Shown: one piece after another, positions 1-10,146 of the stretch
Layout of the letters: the number at the start of each line of letters is the position of its first letter
Numbering within the stretch: position 1 is the first letter of the stretch
Made by a program: the position numbers and the translations under genes
Assembly (NCBI GenBank): GCA_011947345.1
Contig: JAAVTG010000243.1
Coordinates: 62,001 to 126,000, forward strand
Direction: 5' to 3'
Length of the DNA stretch: 64,000 bases
Origin: Phytophthora quininea
Taxonomy: Eukaryota; Oomycota; Peronosporomycetes; Peronosporales; Peronosporaceae
Notes under the pieces: model-generated
Told to the model about the DNA's origin: nothing
Database searches by the model: none
Seen by the model: the letters and a program-made list of their open reading frames with translations, nothing else

Positions 1-124
1 TGGGGCGTGCACTTTCCCGACGAGAAGTTTAAAGTCAGTTGTGAAAAGTCTAGGCGAACTTGAGAGCTCAAGCGTTTGGGTCTGTCAACGGAAAGTGATT
101 GCTGGTCGTGTGGCGTTGGTGAGT

Positions 125-661
125 ATGGGGTGGCCAGGCGAATCGAGCGCTCTTAATGCTGAAGATGGATACAAATGGATCTGCGATCTGCTGGAAGAGT
201 TCGACGACGACGTCCTGGAGTTGGAGCTGGATGCTGACGGACAGCAGTTCTTCGAGGACATGGAGCACATCTTACCGGAGGACATGGACCTCATCCTAGT
301 CGACCATTGTCTCTACTCGCCGTGCCAAGAGGAAGAAGAAGGTCGCAGTTCCAAGATGCCAGCCACCCCGTACCCGAGAGAGGCAGCAGCCCAAGACATT
401 CCTCAAGCGAGTGCGTCACAAGGTGAGGGGCCAGAACCGACGATTTCGTTCTGTGCTTTGCTGCAGGAAGCTCAGACGGCGACTTACTCACTGCCTCAAA
501 GGGTTCGTCGCCCAGCCACAACTCCTCGCAAACGTGACGTTGGCCCCCGTCTTCATCAACTGACGACTGCAGCCCCCGTCCCCAGAGCCCCCGTCCAGAT
601 CGGCTCAACGCCCAAGAAAGCGTCTGGATCCCGCAAGAAGTTCAACCGCAGACTCTTCTAA
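125..661 (+). CDS. Hypothetical protein with acidic N-terminal half and basic tail
   Basis: The frame encodes 178 aa from the ATG at 125 and is open further upstream (a GTG at 41), so the visible part could be a 3' exon. Residues 15-65 are rich in Asp and Glu (LLEEFDDDVLELELDAD). The last third is rich in Pro, Ser, Lys and Arg and ends KKFNRRLF. I see no signal peptide, membrane segment or known catalytic motif. The acidic-then-basic layout would suit a nuclear or nucleic-acid-binding adaptor, but that is a guess. I do not recognise the family. Base composition is GC-rich like the gene blocks elsewhere in the window, which supports it being coding. Confidence 0.45.
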   Translation: MGWPGESSALNAEDGYKWICDLLEEFDDDVLELELDADGQQFFEDMEHILPEDMDLILVDHCLYSPCQEEEEGRSSKMPATPYPREAAAQDIPQASASQGEGPEPTISFCALLQEAQTATYSLPQRVRRPATTPRKRDVGPRLHQLTTAAPVPRAPVQIGSTPKKASGSRKKFNRRLF

Positions 662-877
662 GGTTGGCATCGCAAGGCACCGACCAAGACAGAAATTCAT
701 TGTGCTCCGAGCCTTCACACGATGAGCAGTTCCCATGCATAGCACAGACAAGTGATTAGAATGTCTAGGACAAAATTGTAGCTGAACGCATCAATCAAAC
801 ATTAGTATTTTTATTAACTTCTGTGCCAATCTACTCCACCAGCGCCAAGCACCAGCTTTCAAGTCATCGGTCCAAAT

Positions 878-1204
878 ACGAGAATTTCTTCCGTCCCGCT
901 ACTTGTTGCGGTCGCCTTCGTCGCCTCCAATTAAGTTTCAGCGTCGAACACCGGTCTTTCAATGATGGCGTCGAGCGAAATGGTGCAGCAAGCTGCTACT
1001 CTGAGTGACGCTGCAGATCAGCGCTTCTTGAAGAACTCCGAGATCGCTGTCGGCAACGACGGTGACGACGAAGAGAGGTCGATCAACTCTGCAGCGTTCG
1101 AGCGGCTGATGCATGCTGACGACGAACATGTTACCCGTGCGTTCTCGTTTTGGCTAGAAAGTCTCTGTGACGTGCTCACGAATTGGGGGCTGGGACTCCC
1201 GTAA
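878..1204 (+). pseudogene. Broken RxLR-type effector (RFLK...DDEER), start codon lost
   Basis: RxLR effectors are secreted oomycete proteins that enter host plant cells. Here the frame opens with ACG at 878 where a start is expected, followed by a hydrophobic signal-like stretch (RISSVPLLVAVAFVASN), an in-frame TAA at 932-934, then VSASNTGLS and MMASSE. The RxLR-like motif is RFLK and the acidic partner is DDEER. The C-terminal domain is short and ends at 1204, about where its relative on the minus strand at 35802-36245 still continues. So there are three faults: lost start, nonsense codon and truncation. The shared MASSE...RFL...DDER layout makes the two copies paralogs. The call is inference from motif order; no host target is known. 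Confidence 0.7.
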
Positions 1205-3685
1205 GCCAACGTGTATTTGGTAGTTGCTTGTCGATCTTGAAGCAAGTCGCAAAGTGAGGCTGCTAAACTAACTCGTAGTCGCTCTCGCCGGCCACCAAGG
1301 CCGTCCAGGAAGAGCTGTTGCTGTTGCAGTAGACTTGAGCACGCAAGTCGAACCCAACAGCCGACCTTGCGTAAGCGTCCTTCAGCTGCGTGTTCTGGTG
1401 GCGACGACGCCGATCCTGCCAAAAGGAGCTGGCTGCGGTTTTGGTGAGCTGCATCAGATGCCTACATGCGCAAGGCCATCATCACAGACTCTGCGACTAA
1501 ACTTGCCAACATGATGCCGGCTCACCAGTACGAAATACAAACCAATTCTCGATACATTCGCCCAGGTGCGTAAAGGCTACGACTACGAAAGCGGATGAGA
1601 TCGTCGTAGTGTAGGTTGACGGTTCGGCTCGAAGCGAATAAAACATCATCATTGCAGATGCTCTTGTTCTCTGAAGTTTACTTTCAGAGTTCACACGGGA
1701 CCTGCTTCGACTCTCATCGAGCAAGAAGGTCTAATTTTCCAAAAACGTTATGCCCAAACTCTCACTACAAGCTTAAAATCTCAAAATCCCAGCCGTATGT
1801 TTTACTTTCGGTCTAGCTGATGTGACAAACCATCTTAAACCTGCAAGTCTAGTGCGAGGTAGACCACTTTTCCCATACAAGCAATAAGAGCAGCTCAGTG
1901 CAATAGCTAATTTCAAGTATAAAGTAGTGTTTTTCTTCAGAAGAGTTCAAGCGACATGCAGCAACACGCATAATGTACGCGCATCAAAGCTCGATAGAGT
2001 TCACTCTCACTGGGTGGGTGAATGTGGCAGCAATTCCACAAAGTTTGGTAGTAGCCAACTGCTCTATTCGACGACAACTATACTCTACGACAGAACCAAT
2101 AGAGAATCCGCAAAACTACATGTACTAGTAGCTAGTCATTTCAAGTCAACCAAATACTGCGCGACGGCAATGCAGCAAATACAATCAGGAACTTGACATT
2201 GTCAACAACTGCGCAGATGATGCGGCTGCGGAGCAGGCGCAACAGATGCCGAATATCTTCACAAACTAAGCATAAACACAATCACAACTCAAACAAATTG
2301 TAATTATAGCAACAGATCTTTCACAATAAATTTCAGAGTTTCTCCGGGTACAATACGGCCTATATACCTAATCGACAACACAAATCTTTGAGGTGTAACA
2401 AAGCTTCTTGAAGAACTCCGCTTCGTGGAGGGATGAGCTTCGTGCTGACCCTGCGTCTGTTTCGATGGGTCTTCAACAACCGGGTCGTGCTGGCCAACAG
2501 AGGATAACGGTTCTCCTGTGGCGGTGCAGCTCGTCACTGAGCTCGCAACCAACTTTTTGTATTACTTCCTACCGGTCCTTGGCTACTTCCTATCCATCTC
2601 CAAAGTCCTCGGTAAAACTGTAACAACGTCCTGTGTCTTTGTCAATTGCTTGTACCGATCTGGCTTCTGACCGTCACCGTAGCCTCCGTCGTGCTTCTGT
2701 CACTAACATGCGCTTGCTACCGTCGTACGTCCATCACCATGGTGCGGCCGACACCCCTGTGTATCCGCCACCACCGTGTGTCCGTCATCACCATGCGTAA
2801 ACTAAGTCATCCATTGACTGCTTGCCCTCCGTGAACTCGACGACCGCCGGTTCTGCATGAACTAAGTAACCCGGATACCGTCAACCACCTGTGCTAAGCT
2901 TCCGTGAGCTGAACGACCAGGGTCGCTCTCCCTACTCCTGTCTGCTGGCCTGTTGCAGGACCGAAGTCTCCAGTACTGCTGTCCGTGATGTCCTGCTGCG
3001 TAGGCCACCGACCTTTGCGGTGTCGGGACCGTCAACTGTCCGCACGTTCTGCCGTCCGCGCTGTCGATACCGTTCGTTGTCTGCTGTCCGTGCTTTCAAT
3101 GCTGTTCGTTGTTTGTTGTTCCTTGCTGCTTGTTTGGCAAAAGGGTTTGAAAGCCGTAGACTACGCTAGTTCTGTCATCTCTGTTCTCAACCCATCCAGC
3201 TCAATCTTTCGATCCGCCGGTAACTCGCGCTCCTGTCCGTTAAAATCTTCGCCATCCTTCTTCACCGTTCTCTGCGGCTTTTCGTCGGAGCGATCTTCGT
3301 CCGGTATCCCACGAATCCCATTGACTTTCCGTTTGTGACTGTTTACCGACCGAATCCTCGCCAGCCGCCGTTTGTCCATATGTGCCCACGACCACTTACA
3401 CCGACACCGTTGGGTCCAAACTACTGTCGATCAAATTACCACTGTCACCATCTACACCGTGCAGTATATTACAGAGGGTACTTGGCGCCGTGCAGAACGC
3501 TACACTTTCCGGTGGTGCCCAAGAAATCAGCGCATTTCGAATGCGAATGTGTTTACTTTGTCGATTGCAGATGCGATGTGCTCATTATGGATGTACTAGG
3601 AATTATGAATGGAAAAACAGCCAATAATGACTAAATGATGAAGATAAGTCGTGCTATAATACCCAACAGCCAACAGTATCCAGCC
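1205..3685. other. No gene seen
   Basis: About 2.5 kb without a supportable gene. An 18-nt string at 1023-1040 (the RFLKNS region of the preceding pseudogene) recurs exactly at 2403-2420, followed by a frame reading SFLKNSASWRDELRADP, so a further effector fragment may lie near 2400-2550. Around 2640-2850 short GTCCGTCATCACCATG-like phrases recur loosely. Open frames here are short and lack codon-use support. Confidence 0.4.
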
Positions 3686-4079
3686 GTGCGTCGCTTTAAC
3701 ACCCTTGTGATGCTTGTGACTGTTCTCTTTGCAAGTGGCACGGCCGTGTCGAAGGCCGATTAGCCTAGTGTGTCGGGAGGTTGTTCACCCGTCGCATGTT
3801 CTCGTTGGTGAGGACAATAAATTCCTTCGAACACATCAAACGACGGACGATCAAGACAAACTTCCCAACGACGGGGAAAAGAGAGCGGTTGGTACGAACA
3901 TGTTGAAGCTGGAGAGGATGAGGGACAATGATATTTATCGCTTGAAGGCCTTGAAACGGTGGCGAATATTACATGACAAGTTCATGGATGATGTACATCT
4001 CCATGTGCCGTGTAGTCTCGTTGACAAGTACGACACATTCCATTTGATGAAATTTGCAGCAGTAAGCCCTACACGCTAG
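3686..4079 (+). pseudogene. Broken RxLR-type effector (KFLR), start codon lost
   Basis: A signal-peptide-like stretch begins at 3686 with GTG where ATG is expected (RRFNTLVMLVTVLFASGTAVSKAD) and ends at an in-frame TAG. The rest continues in another frame: EDNKFLRTHQTTDD, then DGEKRAVG, then a charged helix-rich domain (MLKLERMRDNDIYRLKALKRWR) to the stop at 4079. The order signal peptide, xFLR, acidic EER-like motif and helical C-terminus is that of RxLR effectors. Faults are the lost start, a nonsense codon and a frame change between signal peptide and KFLR. It is not obviously a paralog of the 878 and 35802 copies, because the C-terminal domain differs. Confidence 0.6.
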
Positions 4080-4423
4080 TAGAAACAAAATTGTCTATGG
4101 GTTTGATAACATAAAAATAGAGGCTCTCTACGAACAACAAACAATATGTTCACTATGTACAGTAGCGGTTCTTGACACCTCTATCTAGGCGCTGGCGCCC
4201 ACGAGTTATCTCAGGTACAAAAGTCAAGCGTAGCAACATTTTCAATTGCCTAGCAAAACTAAATCGTACTACCAAAGCCATGTGTTGAACGTGATATGTT
4301 AAAAATTACTAGCGATACCCTTCGCTGTATGTGAGGATAAGAGAGAATAAAGTTGAATAACTAGATAAAGGATAATTCGTCTAGCTAGCTACCAAACTAA
4401 CAGGTAAGAAAAGAGTGATTTGG
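4080..4423. other. AT-rich spacer, no gene seen
   Basis: About 340 bases of AT-rich sequence between the KFLR pseudogene and the 3' end of the LINE. No open frame or recognisable repeat end, and no poly-A tail that would mark the LINE 3' terminus. Confidence 0.4.
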
Positions 4424-6203
4424 TCACAATCGAGGTATCCAAATTGTTTGATGGGGCGGAGGTAAATTCACATCCTTTGGCGCCTCAAAACCCAATCGTA
4501 TGAGGGCTAGTTTCAAGCTATCGCCATTGATTCCAATCTCTTCTGCGTGTTGATACATGAACTGGTAGTGCCGTCTAAACGAAGGCACCACATTTTCGAT
4601 GCGCAGTTCCTCCGTCTGAGTTTCTTCAAAGGGAATGTCGTTCCGCACTCTCCAGATCGCGTGAAACACAATCCATGTGTGTACAATCCACAGGAGTAGG
4701 AGTAAGTTTTGGTGTTGTCTCCATCCTGGAAGAATATCCCCCAGGTTGGGGAATAGAGACAGTCTTCACTGAAGATCGAGCTTGAAAGCTTTGCTCCATG
4801 GTAACCACAGTGACCTCCACATTTTCACTAAAGTAGGGCAGAAAAAAGCAGTGCTCCACCGTTTCAATGGCATTGCATATGTTCCTCACGCCTTGTTGAA
4901 TTGTAGGACGCAATGGTAGTAGGAAGTAGAGTCTTGATCCCACAATGAGGTCTCCGAGAAACAGCCTTAACATCACGTCGTGCACAACAGGCGTCAAACA
5001 CCTTCGAAGCCAGATAATTTGCGATAATGTTGAGTGGATTCGTTGTTGTGAGCAACCAAGTAACCGAATGGGATGTTCTTGTGTCGTTTTAATGGATTGT
5101 AATCTGATCCAGTCTTGTGGGCGCAGTTTTGGGAAGAATCGTGCCGTTTTATCTCCACTAACTCCGTGAATTGGTGGCGCTGCTTCTCGAGATACGGTAT
5201 TTATCCCTCCTGTTTCTGGATGTGGCAGTACACGATGAAATATTTGTGTCAATTGGCGATACAATTGCACAATATCACACAGCTCCACTTTGCTTCCGAG
5301 AATCGATTGAACTCCAGCGCATACTCGGTGGAGGAATTCTACTCGGGTAGGCTATCGTTTTGACGGATTCAATAGGTCTTGTAGACACCATATCTGCTTT
5401 GCTGCCAATTCTCGGCATAATCGCTTGAAGTTTACAGTTCCTTCTCCAAGTGCCTTTCGTGGCAAGCATCCCGTTGACTTGTTTTAAAGTCGTCCGACGT
5501 ATTCCACCAGATCGGGGAGAAGAACGCATATTGCGGGCGTTTTGTTCGTGTGTATTGTAGTCGGTCCTGCCTTGGCCATTTGAAGTTTTTCCATTCCTTG
5601 AACGACTTTCTCTACCATAATGGTAGTGTGGTTGCTTTCCAACCGGGCGGAGCTGGAGGATTTTGGAAGAGAAAATCTCCAGACCACTGGCGTGTGAATA
5701 CTCCATAACGAAGTCGTAATAACTCCGCAATAGGTCTATACCAGACAGCTGATCCTTTCCTCTTTGTGGCAATGTAGTACCTGCACAACTTGTTGGAGGA
5801 GGAGAAAGCGCTGCTTTCGAGTGCTATCCGGTATTACTGGTACACCAGCACCATCATTTTCTTTGGTTTGGGTGGCAAATGGAGAGGGAACAATATTAAT
5901 TCCTCCACGACCAGTATCAATTCTGTTGTAGAGAATGTATCGGGTTATCAGGCTCTGCCATCTTTTGATGGATCGCACAGGAATGTTCACTGTTGTCGTA
6001 AAGTACCAGATTATTGATAAAATAATAGCTTGAACAATGAGCCACCTTCCCATTAGCGTTCGTGCTCTTCCTTTCCAGACTTGAAGCCGCATTGTCAATT
6101 TGCGATCTAGTTGAGTGACCAATTGATTTGATGTGTCAAAGTTTACAAAAGGTATCCCTAAGTACTTGGTTGTCTCCCCTTTTTGCAGTGATCGAAGCGG
6201 TTC
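4424..6203 (-). pseudogene. LINE copy A: ORF2 C-terminal region
   Basis: Three minus-strand frames follow the reverse transcriptase: one with QLDRKLTMRLQVWKGRARTL and RWLIVQAIILSIIWYF (the post-RT region common to oomycete LINEs), a Ser/Arg-rich broken stretch, and one with NAIETVEHCFF, a remnant of the C-x-x-x-E-T-x-x-H-x-F zinc-knuckle-like region. The last frame ends at 4424 after FHAIWRVRNDIPF and HYQFMYQHAEE. At least two frame changes separate these pieces. The identity is inferred from order after the RT rather than from catalytic motifs. Confidence 0.6.
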
Positions 6204-7056
6204 CTACGCAGGTGCTTTGCGGTGGTTATTCAGGCCCATTATTACACTCTTGGAGTTGTTCAATCTTGCTCCCAATCCCGCACAATAGCACTCCACAATT
6301 GCTAGCTGTTTCTTCAGTTGGGTGGTATCTAAAGAGAATAGAACTGTGTCATCAGCAAATAATGCTACAGGAATTATGAGCGTATCATCAACTCGAACTC
6401 CCCTCTCTTTCTGCACGAAGAAGGTTACCAAGTGGCTCCAACGAGAGCGCAAATAAAAACGGTGATAGTGGGTCTCCATATTTTACTCCACGAGACGGCT
6501 CCAGCGGGTCTTGGGTCCATCCATTGATCATCAGCGAGCATTTTGCACCATTATACAGTAGACGTATCCATGCGAGAAAACGATGACCAAAACCTTGGCG
6601 TTCCATAACTTTAAACAGATAATCACGGTTCACTCGGTTACATGCTTTGGCGAAGTCGAGGAAGGTAGCAATTCCTTTTCCTCTCTTGGTTGCAACTAAG
6701 TGCTGAAGGTCATGAACAAGCATCACTTGGTGGTGAATGGATCTGCCTGGGATAAAACCATTTTGGTCTGGGTGTACCAGACCTGAAATCAAAGGTTTGA
6801 GTCGGGCTGTTAGTACCTTTGATAATATTCTGGTTTCAACCGGAATCAGTGTAATGGGTCGGAAATTGCCAGGGTCATCTCGGTCGCCTTTCTTGAATAG
6901 AAGTGCAACTGACGCATAACGTTGGTGCGGCAGTAGCTCACCTCTTTCCAATTGGTAATTGAAGATAATGCGTAACATTTTTCCAAACATTTCTGGGTCG
7001 ATCTGGTAGAAGGACGAGGTAAACCCGTCTGGGCCTGGGGCAGAGTGGGGTCTCAT
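6204..7056 (-). pseudogene. LINE copy A: reverse transcriptase domain
   Basis: The frame beginning MRPHSAPGPDGFTSSFY is the SAPGxDG start of non-LTR reverse transcriptases. It continues with NFRPITLIP, GFIPGRSIHHQ and FLDFAKACNRVN (motif A; the usual second Asp of KAxD is Asn), then GVKYGDPLSPFLFALSLEP. A frameshift near 6400-6470 moves to the frame carrying ALFADDTVLF, the FADD box of motif C, so the catalytic Asp pair survives. Copies RNA into DNA at the nicked target in living elements. The frameshift and upstream truncation make this copy non-autonomous. Confidence 0.85.
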
Positions 7057-7244
7057 CGATCGGATGACGCAACTAAACTCTTCATCTGTTAGATTACTTT
7101 CAAGGTTTTCTTTCGCCTCCGACTTTAGTTTCCGGTCGATCGAGTCTACCAGTCGGCCTTGCGCGGGCTTATCAATCTGGGCTCGGTCTTGATTGAACCT
7201 CGTATCACCGAAAATGCTAGCCCAGTGATTTTGAATGCCTCGTG

Positions 7245-8099
7245 TTATTTCCGACGGATCGTTGGATTTTGTTCCGTTTGCAAGTTTAATCGATCGAATT
7301 GGAGTGCTCCGTAGATTATATCGTGGGGCTCAAAAAAGAATGTCGAGCTCCGTTCTGTCAACGTCGCAGTTTGCTCGAAATTTATTCTGCTTCGGAGGTC
7401 TGTCCAAACTTGTTTGCTCTCCACGTATCGTTGCTTCGCAAAATACATATCGACAGCAGCGTTCTCGTCATTTTCATCACGGGCAACGGCAGCTACACAT
7501 TCTTCAAAGTGTTGTCGAGCCACGGTTAGTCCTGTCGCTGCTGTGGACTTCATGTTACGCTGGCACATTTTGAGATAGGATTTCATTCTTTGATTCCACG
7601 ATTTCCACACAATAACGGGGTTATTCGATGCTCGTAGGACAGGAAGTAGAAGTTCACCTTCCTTTTGAATGTCCATTTTAAGCTCTGAAACCCGCAGCAA
7701 CCAATCTGGTAGCTTCCAGAATCCTGGTCCGGTTGGATGGTGCCACGACGTAAGCTCGACTTGATGAGCCATGTGATCACTTTCATCCCGTACTTGGTAT
7801 CCTGAGTCATGATACCTAGCGGAGAACAATCCATCCGAGATGAAGATATAATCTAGTCGGTTGCGCCGAGGGCGCGGGCCAGAAAAATCTGATCGCTGGG
7901 GTGTTGAATCCTCCATGCGTCCACAACGCCCAGGTTTATCAGCCAGTCTCGTAAAACTGCCACACTAGAATCACTTCTCGCTACACTAGAAATTGAATCC
8001 AGCTCAGGATCAAATGCCAACTTGAAATCACCACAAACAATATGCAGTGAGTCTTGTAGCTCGGTGAAAAACTTGCGCCCAGGGGTGTACAGTGGCGCG
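7245..8099 (-). pseudogene. LINE copy A: endonuclease C-terminal part
   Basis: Minus-strand frames give HIVCGDFK (the GDFN motif of AP-type LINE endonucleases with the Asn changed to Lys), then LGVVDAWRIQHPSD, then after a frame change RPRRNRLDYIFIS and ESDHMAHQV, the R-x-D-Y-I-F and SDH motifs that close the domain. After the SDH motif comes the linker to the reverse transcriptase (QRNMKSTAATG onward). The endonuclease would nick target DNA to prime reverse transcription. The GDFN change and at least one frameshift argue it is dead. Confidence 0.75.
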
Positions 8100-9607
8100 A
8101 CCCAAATGAATTGGTCTGCGGGGTAGCGGTTCTAGAAGGCCCTTGAGCAACCTGAAACCGTTGGCGTGTACCTTGTGTGCAATCCCTAAGGGTTCGAATC
8201 GCTGGACTCGACGACCAGGGAAGACACCTGCTCAGGATACAGGTAACGGGTAGGTTAGTACTGCGGTTTGGGAGTTCCCCGAACGCGCTTGCTACAGAGA
8301 GCGGGTTAGAAGAGTTAGAAGGTAGCTTGTGGTTGCACTCCAGGACCACACAGCCAAACCTTGTACAAGATAACAATTAACAACATAGAGTTCGATACCG
8401 ATATGCAGCCACCACCTATTCTTTGGACCCTCGGGTGGTGGATTCTCGTCCAGGATCGATGGGGCGTATGCGGTTCGGGACACCTGGAAGGTCTCGAACA
8501 CCCCGTCGTTCGCGCACCAGCTCCTCGCGGAGAAACAAATACAGCACTCGGTTACAAAGCTTAGGTCAGTAGATTCACAACGCAGTTAGTGTCAACGCCC
8601 TGGCGGTCACTGCTATCCAGCCACACAAGACGGTCAGGTCAATATGAAATGGGTGACGCCCGAATGTACCGACGGCCCAACTAGGATATGGAATGGGTCG
8701 GGGTCAATCCAGGAGCAACACGCCCTCAGAACTTCCCCTTCCCAACTGGACTTGAACACGGGGAGTTCCACGCGAGGCTAGTCCCTAAGCCAAGGTGCCC
8801 TTAACGCCCAATGCGACCTCCGCTTCCTCGGAGCACTTGAGCACTTGGGGGAAATCGAACTCTGTTAAAATCTCATACAAACTAGCTATGCAATACTAAG
8901 TACGAATCTTGAACGATCTTCGGACAATATCATGACTTGAATATGGACAGCGTAAGTGACTTGGTCTGACTATGGAGTCATGACTTGGTGCGCAATCCTG
9001 GAGCATCTCCATTGCTCAATGGGGGTCAAGTTTCCCAAACGGGGTGACCTCTCGCAACTTCAACTCCAGGCGCTCCACATCACTCGCACTGGGGATTGAT
9101 TCTGGACCTGATGTTTGTATAGAGACTTCCACAACTTCATACATCCAGAATCACAGTTCAGGGATTGGTCATCCTGAAACACCGATCTGCGTCCAGGATA
9201 CCGAATCCGGTTCCAGAGTCCTAGCATGTCAGGAAATCCACTTTCATCGAGCGTAGCAGCTTCTCGGAAGCGTAGTGTGTTGTGTAACACGTGCTTTGTT
9301 GGGGGAGAGACTAGGCCTTAGGAGCCCTTAGCGTCACACTCATCGTGCGCTTTGGGACCAAGGCTACACAAGTCACAGAGGGGATACGTTCCCTCAATGT
9401 GATTTCCGCCCACTCTTGGACACTTGCTGACGGACGAGGTGCGGCTTTGGACCGATCCTCCAGTGCGTTTTGGGATTTACATACTCCTGACGCAGGCTTC
9501 CGAAGCCTAGGGACCATCCTTGGTAGGACTCCCGCCATAGTCTTGTCCCAACTAGTCACACGTCTCCACAACCACTCATCCACTAAGTTAAAATCCAACT
9601 AATCACA
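8100..9607. repeat. Non-coding insert between two LINE fragments, possible solo LTR
   Basis: About 1.5 kb with no supportable gene lies between the two halves of LINE sequence. The pentamer GCGCG stands immediately outside both ends (8095-8099 and 9608-9612), as a 5-bp target duplication would. Read on the minus strand, the insert starts TGTGATTAGT, which fits an LTR start, but the other end does not finish in CA. The size and absence of coding sequence suit a solo LTR. A tRNA-like GGTTCGAATC string at about 8190 lacks tRNA arms. Confidence 0.3.
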
Positions 9608-10062
9608 GCGCGGGGATTGCTACCCATAGAAAAATCCAAATCAGCATCACCACAGTCTTCTTCAAAATCTGTGGGGAGTTGTTGGAAGTGATTCTTCCTC
9701 GATGCCGCATCGTTTCGGGCGTAGATATTGTGGATGTAGGACGCGTGGTCTTCCCAGCTTAGTTTAACAAGCAAGCATCGGTTTGGGATCGTCTTCACTT
9801 CAATGATAGTTGCAGTTTTCGCTCCTGGACACGACCCGTGTGCAATCGTAAATACGCCTGCGCTCCTAGCAAACAAGGTTTTCTGCGAAGCTCCATTCTT
9901 GTCTGATACGAAGACACGTCCTCCAAAATGTTGGTTCACCAGGTATTTGAATCCGTCTGCTTGTGTTTGGTCTTTAAATCTCGTTTCTTGGATACACGGG
10001 AAGTAGTAATGCTTGATATGTGGCGAGATGATATTGCTGCCTCCTCGTTTAATCCCATGCAC
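9608..10062 (-). pseudogene. LINE copy B: endonuclease N-terminal part
   Basis: The frame holds HYYFPCIQETRFKD, the catalytic QET box of AP-type LINE endonucleases (Glu binds the metal), followed by FGGRVFVSDKNG, TIIEVKTIPNRCLLVKLSWED, YIHNIYARND and EEDCGDADLDF. The order matches the first half of the domain. The sequence leaves the LINE near SNPRAV, where the non-coding insert begins. The domain lacks its second half and the RT, so it is dead. Confidence 0.7.
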
Positions 10063-10146
10063 GTTTCATGTCAATATTTTACACGATTGTCCGATGTCCA
10101 TATTCATAGTTATCTTAGTTTTCCACGTCCACCTCATCTTCTGGTG

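Larger units (their letters stand above)
4424..8099 (-). mobile_element. LINE (non-LTR retrotransposon) copy A, 5'-truncated and broken
   Basis: Read on the minus strand this holds, in order, the C-terminal part of an AP-type endonuclease, a reverse transcriptase and a C-terminal region typical of ORF2 in oomycete LINEs, spread over several frames. The endonuclease starts mid-domain (about 8099), so ORF1 and the endonuclease N-terminus are missing. A 1.5-kb non-coding segment and the 5' half of a second LINE lie immediately upstream on the same strand. No poly-A tail or flanking duplication could be recognised. The many frame breaks mean it cannot move by itself. Confidence 0.8.

Noticed and set aside
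2640..2850. Tandem repeat or CRISPR-like pattern of GTCCGTCATCACCATG phrases
   Set aside because: Spacing and sequence are too irregular, and CRISPR arrays are not expected in an oomycete nuclear genome.
8180..8215. tRNA-like B box GGTTCGAATC
   Set aside because: The bases around it do not form a T arm, and no acceptor or D arm can be drawn, so it is not a tRNA gene.
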